Part shown: piece after piece, positions 33,319 through 42,044 of the stretch
Layout of the letters: the number at the start of each line of letters is the position of its first letter
Position numbering within the stretch: position 1 is the first letter of the stretch
Assembly: GCF_009903625.1 (NCBI RefSeq)
Contig: NZ_CP047569.1
Coordinates: 702,001 to 766,000 of the forward strand
Source: Microbulbifer sp. ALW1
GTDB lineage: Bacteria; Pseudomonadota; Gammaproteobacteria; Pseudomonadales; Cellvibrionaceae
Length of the DNA stretch: 64,000 bases
Direction of reading: 5' to 3'
The notes under the pieces: model-generated
Databases searched by the model: none
What the model was told of the DNA's origin: nothing
What the model saw: the letters and a program-made list of their open reading frames with translations, nothing else
Made by a program: the position numbers and the translations under genes

Positions 33319-34485
33319 ATGAACATGTGGACCAAAAATAAACTAGCCAGCATGGTTGCTGCGGGGGCGATTCTGGGGGCGGCGCCGGTAGCGGCAGAGG
33401 TATTTTCCGGGCGCGGTACCGCCATGGCTGGCGCAGGGGTTGCCGGTGGTGACTATACCTACAGTGCCTTGATCAACCCGGCGACCGCGACCAACTTCAA
33501 GGAAAATGACGATTTTGCCACGACCTTCGATTTTGGCCTGATCGCCAACAACGAAAACGAATTCCTCGATACCAGTGAAGACCTGACCGATTTTATCGAG
33601 GAGCTCGACGGCTATACCGCCAACCAGAGCGATGCCGGTTACATCCTGTCGCAGCTGGAAATTCTCGATGACTCCCGGCTGACCCTGGATGCCGGTGCCC
33701 AGCTGACCATCGCTGTGCCCAACAGTCTGGCCTCGGGCGTGCTTTTCGTGCGCCAGTCTGCCTTTATCGCCACCGACGTCCAGCTGGCGGATTCCGATGT
33801 GGCACTGCTGGAAAACTTCGGCGAACAGCTTTTTGACGAAAACGACCTGCAAACCGCGGCGGGCGCCTTCGGTTACCGCATGCAGGAAATCGGTTTCGCC
33901 GCCGCGCGGCAATTTACCTTTGGTGGCTACCAGGTTTCCCTGGGAGCCACGCCGAAGCACCAGCGTGTGGAAACCATCGAATACATCGAAACCATTGCCG
34001 GCTTCGACAGTGATGATTTTGAAGCGGATGATTACACCCTGGAGCACACCAACTTCAATATCGACTTCGGAGCCACCATCAACTGGGGTGAACTGCAGGG
34101 CGGTATCTCCCTGCGCAACGCCCTGGCCCAGGAGTACGAAACCGTTCAGGGGGGGGTGGATATTCAACTGGACCCGCAACTGACCGCGGGTGCCGGTTAC
34201 ACCGGTGAAATTTTCACCGTGCTGGCAGATCTGGACCTGAACTCGGTGGAGCTGTTCGACGGTGCCGGTGAAGTGCAGATTGCCCGTGTGGGTGCGGAAG
34301 TGGATCTGTTCGACTGGGCCCAGCTGCGCCTGGGCTACCGCCATGACCTGAAAGGCACCTACGACGGCGCTCTCACCGCCGGTTTCGGCTTCAGTCCCTT
34401 CGATGTGGTGCACTTCCACCTGTCCGCCATCAAATCTTCCGATGACACGCTGGGCGCCGCCCTGCAGTTCGGACTGGAGCTGTAA
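33319..34485 (+). CDS. TraF-like (TraF_2 family) outer-membrane beta-barrel protein
   Basis: A 388-residue exported protein with signal peptide MNMWTKNKLASMVAAGAILGAAPVAA and many short beta strands to a C-terminal ALQFGLEL, so an outer-membrane barrel is likely. The start VFSGRGTAMAGAGVAGGDYTYSALINPAT resembles proteins labelled 'conjugal transfer protein TraF', close to the FadL-type GxAGAGVA opening. No conjugation gene is near, so the label should not imply a transfer system. Transport of a hydrophobic solute is possible. ATG 33325 is an alternative start. Confidence 0.7.
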   Translation: MNMWTKNKLASMVAAGAILGAAPVAAEVFSGRGTAMAGAGVAGGDYTYSALINPATATNFKENDDFATTFDFGLIANNENEFLDTSEDLTDFIEELDGYTANQSDAGYILSQLEILDDSRLTLDAGAQLTIAVPNSLASGVLFVRQSAFIATDVQLADSDVALLENFGEQLFDENDLQTAAGAFGYRMQEIGFAAARQFTFGGYQVSLGATPKHQRVETIEYIETIAGFDSDDFEADDYTLEHTNFNIDFGATINWGELQGGISLRNALAQEYETVQGGVDIQLDPQLTAGAGYTGEIFTVLADLDLNSVELFDGAGEVQIARVGAEVDLFDWAQLRLGYRHDLKGTYDGALTAGFGFSPFDVVHFHLSAIKSSDDTLGAALQFGLEL

Positions 34486-34525
34486 GCCTATCTCTTGATC
34501 GCTAATCTCTTGATCAGTGGTACCT

Positions 34526-34547
34526 GGGGCCTTAGGGCCCCTTTTTT
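34526..34547 (+). terminator. Terminator after the TraF-like gene
   Basis: The GGGGCC/GGCCCC stem with TTAG loop is followed by six T's. It lies in the short gap to the convergent phoR. Confidence 0.88.
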
Positions 34548-34586
34548 ATTTGGTCGGCTGGGTGCCGGTGAGGTGGCCGACTGCCA

Positions 34587-35900
34587 TCATACTGAACTCA
34601 CCGCCGTCAGCTTTTGTGACGGGAAGTTGAGGGTAAAGGTACTGCCGCGGCCGGGCACACTGGTCACACTCATATTGGCGCTGTGGCGTATCAGCACGTG
34701 TTTGACGATGGCCAGGCCGAGACCGGTACCGCCACTTTCCCGCGAACGGCCCGCATCCACGCGGTAGAAGCGCTCGGTAAGGCGCGGGATATGTAGGGAA
34801 TCAATACCGATACCGGAATCCTTCACCGAAAAATGCCCGCCCGCCGCGTCCACCTGCCAGCGCAACTCGATAGGCCCGCCGTCCGGACTGTACTTCACCG
34901 CGTTGAACGCCAGGTTGGCAAAGGCACTGTGCAGCTCACCGGCATCCCCGGTAATGGTGCAATCCTCATCAAAATGCACGGAGATATCGTGGCGCTCACC
35001 ACTCAGCGAACGCGCCTCACCGGCCACCCGCTCCATCAGCTCCCGCACTGAAACCTTGTCCCGGCCGCTGTCGCGTTCCGAGGTTTCCAGCCGTGCCAGC
35101 AACAGCAGATCATTCACCAGGCTGGTCATACGCACTGTCTGCTCGCTCATCTGCCCCAGCGGCCGCTCCCAGTTGCGCGGCGCCTGGCCGCTGAGCTGCA
35201 GGGTCTCCAGATAGCCCGCAATCACCGTCAGGGGCGTGCGCAACTCGTGGGAAACATTCGCCACAAAATCCCGCCGCATCTGTTCCAGGTTATGCAGCCG
35301 CGTCACATCCCGCACAATCACCAGCGCCTCATCCTGGCCGAAACGGGTGACCTCCATCTGCAAAATGCGCGAATCGTCCCCCGGCGCCGGCAGCGTAATC
35401 GGCTCCTGCGAGCCGCCGCGCCGCCCCGACATCCGCTGATAGATATGCTCCACAAAGCGCGGGTCGCGCACAAAATTCACCAGCGGCTGGCCCGCATCGT
35501 CCGTCTGCAGCCGCAACATCTGTCCCGCTGCCGGATTCCACCAGGCCAGATTGCCCTCATCTTCCAGCGCAACAATCCCCTCGCGCAGTGCACTGGTACT
35601 GTCCTGCACCCGGCGCAGCATGGAATGGAGCTTTTGCTTTTCTTTGCGGTGGCGGCGCTGCATGCGATAGAAATCGTCGGAAATATCCCCCCAGACCCCG
35701 AAGCTGGTGGGCGCCGGGCCGCGGCGGCCATTGGAGAGCCAGCGATCGAACTGGTTCTGTTGCCAGAGCAACCAGAAGAGGTAAACGGTGAGGCCGGAAC
35801 AGAGTGCCAGCCACCAGTGGCCGGTGGAAAAACCGAAAATGGTGGTGCCGAGGGCGATGACGATAAAACGCGAGAACTCGCCAATACTGCGATCGAGCAT
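34587..35900 (-). CDS. phoR: Phosphate-regulon sensor histidine kinase PhoR
   Basis: A 437-residue kinase, near E. coli PhoR (431). Two N-terminal helices (residues ~11-47), a positively charged linker, a PAS domain (~100-200), then the HisKA domain with the phospho-accepting histidine 218 in DFVANVSHELRTPLTVI. The ATPase domain has N (ANLAFNAVKYSPDGG), G1 (VKDSGIGID) and G2 (GGTGLGLAIVKH) boxes. It phosphorylates PhoB when phosphate is scarce and is held off by Pst/PhoU. It lies downstream of phoB, but a 233-bp gap containing a type B repeat separates them. Confidence 0.96.
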   Translation of the reverse strand: MLDRSIGEFSRFIVIALGTTIFGFSTGHWWLALCSGLTVYLFWLLWQQNQFDRWLSNGRRGPAPTSFGVWGDISDDFYRMQRRHRKEKQKLHSMLRRVQDSTSALREGIVALEDEGNLAWWNPAAGQMLRLQTDDAGQPLVNFVRDPRFVEHIYQRMSGRRGGSQEPITLPAPGDDSRILQMEVTRFGQDEALVIVRDVTRLHNLEQMRRDFVANVSHELRTPLTVIAGYLETLQLSGQAPRNWERPLGQMSEQTVRMTSLVNDLLLLARLETSERDSGRDKVSVRELMERVAGEARSLSGERHDISVHFDEDCTITGDAGELHSAFANLAFNAVKYSPDGGPIELRWQVDAAGGHFSVKDSGIGIDSLHIPRLTERFYRVDAGRSRESGGTGLGLAIVKHVLIRHSANMSVTSVPGRGSTFTLNFPSQKLTAVSSV

Positions 35901-35968
35901 GATGGTTGGGCCATCTTGTTTTGGGGTGGGTGCATCCTGCGAATGCCGGAGCCGTGCGCAGGACTCTA

Positions 35969-36092
35969 AGCGAAGGCTGAGTGCCGGGAGCGGGTTTTCA
36001 GGATCGTCGGCGACAGGGATGTCGCCGACGAAGCGTACAGGGATGTATTCACAGCGGTCCTGAAAATCCGCCCCCGGTGCTCAGCCGCCACC
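35969..36092 (+). repeat. Structured palindromic repeat, type B copy 3 (between phoB and phoR)
   Basis: The outer stem pairs 35990-36003 with 36058-36071 (13 of 14), with a further imperfect CTGAG...CTCAG pairing outside. Inside are an 11-bp perfect hairpin (36005-36030, loop GGGA) and TACA-GGGA-TGTA (36036-36047). GTACAGGGATGT occurs at 36035-36046. The GGA strand is plus, so phoBR mRNA carries the complement. The ends AGCGAAGG and CCGCCACC match the other copies. Confidence 0.9.
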
Positions 36093-36133
36093 GGGCTCTC
36101 ACAACGGAGTGCCAAAAATTTAGAGGGGTAGGA

Positions 36134-36838
36134 TTACACCCTTTCCACTGTCTGTACAGAAAAGCGGTAACCGGTGCCGCGCACTGTCTGGATATAGCGC
36201 TCGTGGCCATCGACGGTGAGCGCCTTGCGCAGGCGACGGATATGCACATCCACAGTGCGCTCCTCCACATACACATTGCCACCCCAGACATGGTCCAGCA
36301 GCTGAGTGCGGGTATAGGCGCGTTCCTGATGCGACAGGAAAAAGGTCAGCAAGCGAAACTCCGTCGGCCCCATATCCACCGGGTTGCCATTGATCGTCAC
36401 CCGGTGACTGATCGGATCCAGCACCAGACCACCCGCCGTCAACGGCTCCTCCGGTGTACTCGGCCCGGCGCGGCGCAACACCGCCTTGAGGCGCGCCACC
36501 AGCTCACGGGGAGAAAATGGCTTGGTGATGTAATCATCGGCGCCGGTCTCCAGCCCCTTGATCTTGTGATCCTCCTCACCCTTGGCCGTCAGCATAATGA
36601 TCGGCAGCGAAGACGTCAGCTCATCCCGCTTCAGGCGGCGGGCCAGCTCAACCCCGGACACATCCGGCAGCATCCAATCCAGCAGAATCAGGTCCGGCTT
36701 CTCATCGATCACCAGCGCGTGGGCCGCCTGGGCATTTTCCGCCTCCAGGCAGCGGTAATCCGCCATCTCCAGGGCTATTCGCAACATGTCCCGGACCGGG
36801 GCCTCGTCGTCGACTATGAGAATCGTCTTGCTATGCAT
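36134..36838 (-). CDS. phoB: Phosphate-regulon response regulator PhoB
   Basis: A 234-residue OmpR-class regulator. The receiver domain has the acidic pair D10/D11, phospho-acceptor D54 in LILLDWMLPD, T/S in IIMLTAKGEE and lysine in DDYITKPFSPRELVARLKAVLRR. The C-terminal winged helix contains MGPTEFRLLTFFLSHQERAYTRTQLLDHVWG and the recognition helix VEERTVDVHIRRLRKAL. It activates Pho-box promoters, here pst and its own. A Pho box 64 to 92 bp upstream of the start codon indicates autoregulation. Confidence 0.97.
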   Translation of the reverse strand: MHSKTILIVDDEAPVRDMLRIALEMADYRCLEAENAQAAHALVIDEKPDLILLDWMLPDVSGVELARRLKRDELTSSLPIIMLTAKGEEDHKIKGLETGADDYITKPFSPRELVARLKAVLRRAGPSTPEEPLTAGGLVLDPISHRVTINGNPVDMGPTEFRLLTFFLSHQERAYTRTQLLDHVWGGNVYVEERTVDVHIRRLRKALTVDGHERYIQTVRGTGYRFSVQTVERV

Positions 36839-36901
36839 CTTGCTGCCATACCCTAACTATTTTGTTGTCACTCAATGGACATATCTTAGAGTGGCCATTT
36901 A

Positions 36902-36930
36902 ACGTCACTTTAATGACAAATATATGACAG
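36902..36930 (-). promoter_or_regulatory. Pho box upstream of phoB
   Basis: On the minus strand CTGTCAT (36930-36924), TTGTCAT (36919-36913) and a weaker GTGACGT (36908-36902) follow at 11-bp steps. The first two almost equal the PhoB consensus. A possible -10, TTAAAT, lies at 36902-36897, 10 bp after the second repeat. Confidence 0.88.
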
Positions 36931-36968
36931 GCGTTCGTGAATCCCGGCTGGAGAGCAAGCGCAGGTGG

Positions 36969-37868
36969 CTAGCTGACAAGATAGTGGAATAAAATTCCCG
37001 CAAAAATGGCAGCGCCGACCCAATTGTTATTCAGGAACGCGGTAAAACAGGGATCTCTTTCCCGGTCGCGAATCAGCCATTGCTGGTATCCAAACAGCCC
37101 CGCCGCTACCGCAACCCCCGCGTAGTAGAGGCCACCCAGGTCGGCGCGGCCCGCCAGCATCAGCAGTGCCACAATCACCATCCCTTGCAGGCAGGCGGTC
37201 ATTATCCGGTCCATATCGCCGAACAGAATTGCGGTGGATTTGACCCCGATTTTGAGGTCATCGTCCCGGTCCACCATGGCATAAAACGTATCGTAGGCCA
37301 CCGTCCACAGCAGGTTGGCGGTAAAGATCAACCAGGCAGTGGCTGGAATCTCGCCGGTGACCGCCGCAAAAGCCATGGGGATCCCCATACTGAAGGCCGC
37401 GCCCAGCACCACCTGCGGCAAGTGGGTATAGCGTTTGGCAAACGGATAGCAGAAGGCCAGCGCCAGCGCGGGCAGCGACATGAGAATGGTCAGCGTGTTG
37501 GTGGTCAGCACCAGCAGGAAGGCCAGCAGCATCAAACCGGCAAACAGCATCAGGGCGCCTCTGGGAGTGGCGGCACCGGTCGCCAGTGGACGCTGGTTGG
37601 TGCGCTTGACGTGCCCGTCGATCCCGCGGTCGGCAAAGTCGTTGATCGCGCAGCCGGCCGCGCGGGTCAGGATGACACCGAGGGTGAACACCGCAAACAG
37701 GTGTAGTCCGGGCCAGCCTTTGGCGGCGATCCACAGCGCCCACCAGGTGGGCCAGAGCAACAGCAGTGAGCCGATGGGGCGATCGAGCCGGGCCAGCTGC
37801 CAGTACGGCAGGGCTGCGGGCCAGCGTTGTCCGATTTGCGCACTGATTTGTTGGCTGATCATTTGCAT
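36969..37868 (-). CDS. ubiA: 4-hydroxybenzoate octaprenyltransferase (UbiA)
   Basis: A 299-residue inner-membrane prenyltransferase of ubiquinone synthesis, attaching the polyprenyl tail to 4-hydroxybenzoate. About nine hydrophobic helices. The two Asp-rich Mg-diphosphate motifs are intact: [18 protein letters not shown] (residues ~72-90) and [17 protein letters not shown] (~195-212), with [18 protein letters not shown] near the start. It follows ubiC, its substrate supplier, by 12 bp. The start could also be the ATG at 37862. Confidence 0.96.
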   Translation of the reverse strand: MQMISQQISAQIGQRWPAALPYWQLARLDRPIGSLLLLWPTWWALWIAAKGWPGLHLFAVFTLGVILTRAAGCAINDFADRGIDGHVKRTNQRPLATGAATPRGALMLFAGLMLLAFLLVLTTNTLTILMSLPALALAFCYPFAKRYTHLPQVVLGAAFSMGIPMAFAAVTGEIPATAWLIFTANLLWTVAYDTFYAMVDRDDDLKIGVKSTAILFGDMDRIMTACLQGMVIVALLMLAGRADLGGLYYAGVAVAAGLFGYQQWLIRDRERDPCFTAFLNNNWVGAAIFAGILFHYLVS

Positions 37869-37880
37869 CGGGTTTCCGGT

Positions 37881-38480
37881 TCAGGCCAAAGGCGGTGTCT
37901 GGGGATTGAAACTGTTGAGAAAGGTCTCCGCAACCAGCAGCGGTTTGTCGTGCAGCCAGAAAGTGGAGCGGCGGCCCCAGGCGGTCGGTTCTTCGTCGGT
38001 GAGTTCCGCCAGCTGGCAGCGGGGATTGCGGGCGAGCCGATTGAGGACAATGGGGCCGCGGCGGATATCGGGCTGGCTGAACAGCAGCTCGCCGAGGGGT
38101 CGGTTGTCGAGGTTGCGCAAGTAGCGGGATTTGCCGTCCAGGGTGCGCTCCGGGAGTACGCTGCGGGCGTAGACCCAGGGTCGCTGGTCGGCGCCGTAAA
38201 GGAGGACTTCGCGCACCAGAGCGTGGGTGCGTTCCTTGATATTGAGCGTGCGGCGCTCTTCCAGGTGTGGCTGCTGCCAGCCCTGGCTGAGGATCTGTAC
38301 GCTAAACTGGCCGTTGCTGAGATGCTTGAGGGCCGCGGTGAGGGAGCCGGGATGCAGCAGCCAGGGCAGCAGGTTTTCCGGAGGCGTGTAGCCGTGCAGG
38401 CTTTCCAGCGGCTGTGGATGCCAGTCGCCGACCGTCACGTAGGGAGACTCGTAATGGGACTCTTTGGGGGAGTGGTACAA
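37881..38480 (-). CDS. ubiC: Chorismate lyase (UbiC)
   Basis: A 199-residue cytoplasmic enzyme converting chorismate to 4-hydroxybenzoate and pyruvate, the first step of ubiquinone synthesis. It has the family elements WLLHPGSLTAALK, the active-site arginine region RTLNIKERTHALVREVLLYG, WVYARSVLP and a C-terminal catalytic glutamate in LLVAETFLNSF. It is 35 residues longer than E. coli UbiC (165), mainly at the N-terminus, so the true start may be internal. ubiA lies 12 bp downstream. Confidence 0.9.
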   Translation of the reverse strand: MYHSPKESHYESPYVTVGDWHPQPLESLHGYTPPENLLPWLLHPGSLTAALKHLSNGQFSVQILSQGWQQPHLEERRTLNIKERTHALVREVLLYGADQRPWVYARSVLPERTLDGKSRYLRNLDNRPLGELLFSQPDIRRGPIVLNRLARNPRCQLAELTDEEPTAWGRRSTFWLHDKPLLVAETFLNSFNPQTPPLA

Positions 38481-38613
38481 CGCAGACTCCGCGCAGGTTC
38501 AAATAGCCACATTGTACCTGACACTCAGGCCGGGGGAACGGCTTGGCTTTGCCCGCCGTAGCCGCTGCCGATATAGTGGCGCCGAAGTTGGAAATAAAAA
38601 AACAGGAATGACC

Positions 38614-39924
38614 ATGGGGCTCACCAAAAAAATCGTAATCGCCATGATCGCGGGTATCGCGGTCGGGCTGCTGTGCAATGTGCTCAATGTCAGCCAGGCA
38701 CTGGGGGCGGGGTTTACCGACTTTATCAACAACTATTTGACCAACGGTCTGTTTGATATCGTCGGACGTATTTTCATCGCCTCACTGAAGCTGATGGTGG
38801 TACCACTGGTACTGGTGTCCCTGATCTGTGGTGCCTGTGCACTGTCGGAAGGCAGCCGGGTGGGTGTGCTCGCGGGCAAAACCGTGTTGCTGTACCTGCT
38901 GACCACGGCGGCGGCGATCACGCTGGCGCTGGTGCTAGCACTGGTGATCCAGCCCGGGGTGGGTATGGAGCACCTGACTGGGGACGCGAGTTTTGAACCG
39001 AAACCTTCGCCGCCGCTGTCGGAGGTACTGGTCAACATCTTCCCCACCAACCCGGTGGACGCGATGGCCAAAGGTAATATGCTGCAGATCATCGTGTTCG
39101 CACTGCTGATGGGGTACGCCATCTCCCGCAGCGGCAAGCCGGGGCAGCGTATTGCCGGTTTCTTCAATGACTTGAACGAAGTGATCCTGCGCATGGTGGG
39201 GGTGCTGATGGTCTTTGCCCCCTACGGTGTATTTGCACTGCTGGCGAACAAGATTGCGCAGCTGGGCTTCGATGCGATTCCGCAGCTGGCCAAGTACTTC
39301 GGCGTGGTGCTGCTGGCGCTGCTGCTGCACGCTTTCGGCGTCTACTCGCTGCTGTTGAAGCTGCTTTCCGGCCTGAACCCGGTGAAGTTGATGAAAAAGA
39401 TGCGTCCGGCCATGGTGTTCGCCTTCAGTACCGCCTCTTCCGCGGCCACCATCCCGGTGACCCTGCAGACGGTGGAAAAGCGCCTGGGGGTGGATAACAA
39501 GGTGGCGTCCTTCACCGTTCCCCTGGGAGCAACCATCAATATGGATGGTACGGCGATCATGCAGGGGGTGGCGACGGTGTTTATTTCCCAGCTGTATGGG
39601 ATTGAAATCGGCCTGATGGGCTACCTGACCGTAATTCTGACCGCGACCCTCGCCTCTATCGGCACCGCCGGGGTGCCCGGTGTCGGTCTGATCATGCTGG
39701 CGATGGTGTTGCAGCAAGTAGGCCTGCCGCTGGAAGGCATCGCGATTGTGATGGGGGTGGATCGCCTGCTGGATATGGTGCGCACTGCGGTGAACATTAC
39801 CGGGGATTCGGTGGTCAGCACGATTGTGGCCAAGAGCGAGGGCGCCCTGGACCTGGATACCTTCAATGACGACAACTACAACAGTGTGGTGAACGACGGC
39901 GAAGAGCGCACTTCCACGGCCTGA
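38614..39924 (+). CDS. Dicarboxylate/amino acid:cation symporter (DAACS family)
   Basis: A 436-residue inner-membrane symporter of the GltP/DctA fold. ATG 38614 is preferred since the AGGA site is 6 bp upstream; ATG 38608 is too close, and the longer frame enters ubiC's upstream region. Signatures: FAFSTASSAATIPVTLQTVEKRLG, the sodium/substrate region PLGATINMDGTAIMQGVATVF, and MGVDRLLDMVRTAVNITGDSVVSTIVAK. It imports glutamate, aspartate or C4-dicarboxylates with sodium or protons. The substrate is not certain. Confidence 0.92.
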   Translation: MGLTKKIVIAMIAGIAVGLLCNVLNVSQALGAGFTDFINNYLTNGLFDIVGRIFIASLKLMVVPLVLVSLICGACALSEGSRVGVLAGKTVLLYLLTTAAAITLALVLALVIQPGVGMEHLTGDASFEPKPSPPLSEVLVNIFPTNPVDAMAKGNMLQIIVFALLMGYAISRSGKPGQRIAGFFNDLNEVILRMVGVLMVFAPYGVFALLANKIAQLGFDAIPQLAKYFGVVLLALLLHAFGVYSLLLKLLSGLNPVKLMKKMRPAMVFAFSTASSAATIPVTLQTVEKRLGVDNKVASFTVPLGATINMDGTAIMQGVATVFISQLYGIEIGLMGYLTVILTATLASIGTAGVPGVGLIMLAMVLQQVGLPLEGIAIVMGVDRLLDMVRTAVNITGDSVVSTIVAKSEGALDLDTFNDDNYNSVVNDGEERTSTA

Positions 39925-39941
39925 TTGCTGTTCAATAAAAC

Positions 39942-39985
39942 AAAAAAGGGGGCGAACCGTTTGCGCGGTTCGCCCCCTTTTTTTA
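39942..39985. terminator. Bidirectional terminator
   Basis: AAAAAAGGGGGCGAACCG pairs with CGGTTCGCCCCCTTTTTT over 18 bp, with A- and T-runs on both flanks. It serves the symporter and the convergent secreted-protein gene. Confidence 0.92.
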
Positions 39986-40040
39986 TCTGTTTTTGTCCCT
40001 GTCTTTTTACCTGAATTAGCGCGAATGCTGCTCGCGAAGC

Positions 40041-40730
40041 CTAAAGCGCGGCCATCTCTTTCAGCTGGTCGGCTTCCAGGTTGCTCTCCATGGATTCCAC
40101 CAGCTCTTCCACCAGTTCGGTCAGGGCCTTTTTTATGGCCTCCTCGGTGTTGTCACTGCCTTCGCGGCCGTCGTGGTAAGTGCGGATCACGTATTTGCGG
40201 GTGATATCGAGATCGTCGATGGTGATGCGCTGTTCGCGCAGCGCGGCGCCGCTACGATTTTGCAGTTTGTAACTGAATTCGCCGGTCAGGGCGATGTTGC
40301 CCTGCTCCAGATCATAGCTTTTTTGCGGTTTGATCGCGCTCAGGTGTTTGATCACCTTGAGCTTGAGGTTGTTCTGCAGGCTAAGCACCCCGTCCTGCTG
40401 TACCAGGGGAACATCTTCACCGTCCAGGTAGTCGGTGAGCTCCCTTGCCAGTTCACTGTGCAGGTGCTGGGTATAGGTGCGCAGGGCCTGCTGTTTCAGG
40501 TCGGCGAGACCGCCACCATTAGTGGCTTGGGCCAGCATCAGTTGCAGGTTGCCGCTGGAGACCGGCATAGGCACATCGATGTCGATGGCAGCCGGCGTAA
40601 TATTGAGGCTGGGGATATGTTCGTCACCTCCCCAGAAGCCATTTTGCGCCTGCGCCTGCGCGGCGAATGCGATAGTACCAAGACTGAACAGGCTGGCCAG
40701 TGCCAGCTTGCGCACATTGAATGTTCTCAT
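40041..40730 (-). CDS. Secreted protein of unknown function, paralogue 1
   Basis: A 229-residue protein with a signal peptide ending near AQAQA (~27). The mature part begins NGFWGGDEHIPSLNITPAAIDIDVPMP and ends in an acidic helical segment NTEEAIKKALTELVEELVESMESNLEADQLKEM. I do not recognise the family. It aligns along its length with the next gene (41046-41738), sharing LAQAT near the start, EDVPL/EEVPL, ITIDDL/VDIAEL and [30 protein letters not shown], so the two are a tandem duplication that has diverged. A periplasmic or surface role is likely. Confidence 0.7.
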   Translation of the reverse strand: MRTFNVRKLALASLFSLGTIAFAAQAQAQNGFWGGDEHIPSLNITPAAIDIDVPMPVSSGNLQLMLAQATNGGGLADLKQQALRTYTQHLHSELARELTDYLDGEDVPLVQQDGVLSLQNNLKLKVIKHLSAIKPQKSYDLEQGNIALTGEFSYKLQNRSGAALREQRITIDDLDITRKYVIRTYHDGREGSDNTEEAIKKALTELVEELVESMESNLEADQLKEMAAL

Positions 40731-41045
40731 GCATCTTTCCCTGTTTTGTTTTTATACCGGGATACTTTTTATAAGCGGCTTTTTATAGGCGGCGAATCTT
40801 ATAGGTGGTGAATAGTTTCGCTCTGTCGTTGTAGCGTCGCAGTAACAGGCTGCCATTTATTGGTACGGAGAGCAAAATTTTTCGGTGACTTGTGCGTCAG
40901 TAGTAGTCTTTTTTGTGCGCTGTGTCTTGGCGGGAATTGTTAGGCTGGTGTAGGCAGGCGACGTTTGGGCGGGGCTGGAGGGATGTTTGGAAGGCGCTGA
41001 AAGGAAGTGTGCGGCGGAGTGATCCGCCGCCGCGGGGGAAAGGGG
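40731..41045. other. Intergenic region between the two secreted paralogues
   Basis: These 315 bases contain no gene. Near 40764-40815 are three imperfect copies of a 15- to 19-bp unit of the form CTTTTTATAGGCGGCGAAT. At 41011-41030 a GCGGCGGA/TCCGCCGC hairpin with a 4-base loop could end the upstream paralogue's transcript. The rest shows nothing I can name. Confidence 0.6.
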
Positions 41046-41738
41046 TCAGCCCTGGCCGGTAATTTCCAGCAGGCTGTCTGCTTCAAGGTCGCCCTCGATG
41101 CGGTCGAGAATGCGCTCAACCAGCTGATTTAGCATCTGCTCCAGCTCTTCGCCGGTATTGTCTTCGTTGTCGCCACCGCTCAGTGAGGTTTTGATCTCGT
41201 ATTTGCCCTTGAGGCGCAGCTCGGCAATATCCACACGTTTTTCTTTCAGTACCCTGCCGCTGGGATCCTGCAGGCGGAAATGGTAGTCGCCAGTGGCTGA
41301 CAGGTTGCCCCGCTCTACTTCGTAGTCCCCCCGGTTCTTGAGGCCGCTCAACTGTTTCACTACCGAGATATCCACAAAATTGTGCAGGGTAAGTGAATGG
41401 TTGTCGGTAATCAGGGGCACTTCCTCATCGGCAAAAAATTCTCGCAGGCGGGTATTCAGTTTGCGCCGCAGCTGTTCGGTGAACTCGCGAATGGCGGTTT
41501 CCTTGGCGGCGGAAACGCTGCTGCCCGCGGTGGCCTGGGCCAGTAGGGCATCAAAGTCGTTCCCCTGTAGCGGGGTCGGAATATCGGCGGCAATTTCGGC
41601 ATGGGCCAGAGTGATATGGGGCAGAGGTTTTTTGTTGCCGCCACCAAAAAGATTCTGGGTATAGGCGGGTGCGGCAAACAGAACGGCAGCGCACATTAGG
41701 CTGAAGAGTACTGCTGAGCGTTTGGTTTGGCTGTTCAC
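41046..41738 (-). CDS. Secreted protein of unknown function, paralogue 2
   Basis: A 230-residue protein if started at GTG 41738, favoured by an AGGA site nine bases upstream and by matching paralogue 1 in length; the frame is open to 41780. The signal peptide ([23 protein letters not shown]) precedes [21 protein letters not shown], and the C-terminus is acidic and helical. Cysteine is absent from the mature part. Function is unknown. Its arrangement with paralogue 1, both on the minus strand 315 bp apart, suggests separate promoters. Confidence 0.7.
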   Translation of the reverse strand: MNSQTKRSAVLFSLMCAAVLFAAPAYTQNLFGGGNKKPLPHITLAHAEIAADIPTPLQGNDFDALLAQATAGSSVSAAKETAIREFTEQLRRKLNTRLREFFADEEVPLITDNHSLTLHNFVDISVVKQLSGLKNRGDYEVERGNLSATGDYHFRLQDPSGRVLKEKRVDIAELRLKGKYEIKTSLSGGDNEDNTGEELEQMLNQLVERILDRIEGDLEADSLLEITGQG

Positions 41739-42044
41739 TGGGGAGCTTCCTGATTTTTTATTGTCGTGTTTTATCGTCACGTTTTGCTGTCACGTTCGAT
41801 GGAAGGGGGTGGCTGCGGGGCGAGCTGTTCCCCGGGGGGCGCCCGTCTGCATTAGCTCCTTTGTACTAAACGAGGTTGTAATGCGCTGTTATAGGGAGGC
41901 TGCCACCCCGGGCGGAAGATCGCAAAAATATTGGTGACTGCCAGTGACTAATTAGTCTTGGCAATGGGCGGGTGGGCAAAGAAATGGCGCCGTAGTTCGC
42001 AAAAGCGACAAAAAACCGGAATTGTGCGGATTAGGAGGTGCGGC

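Noticed and set aside
33319..34485. A conjugation locus suggested by the TraF-like family name
   Set aside because: No type IV secretion, relaxase or plasmid gene is nearby; the protein looks like a chromosomal outer-membrane barrel.
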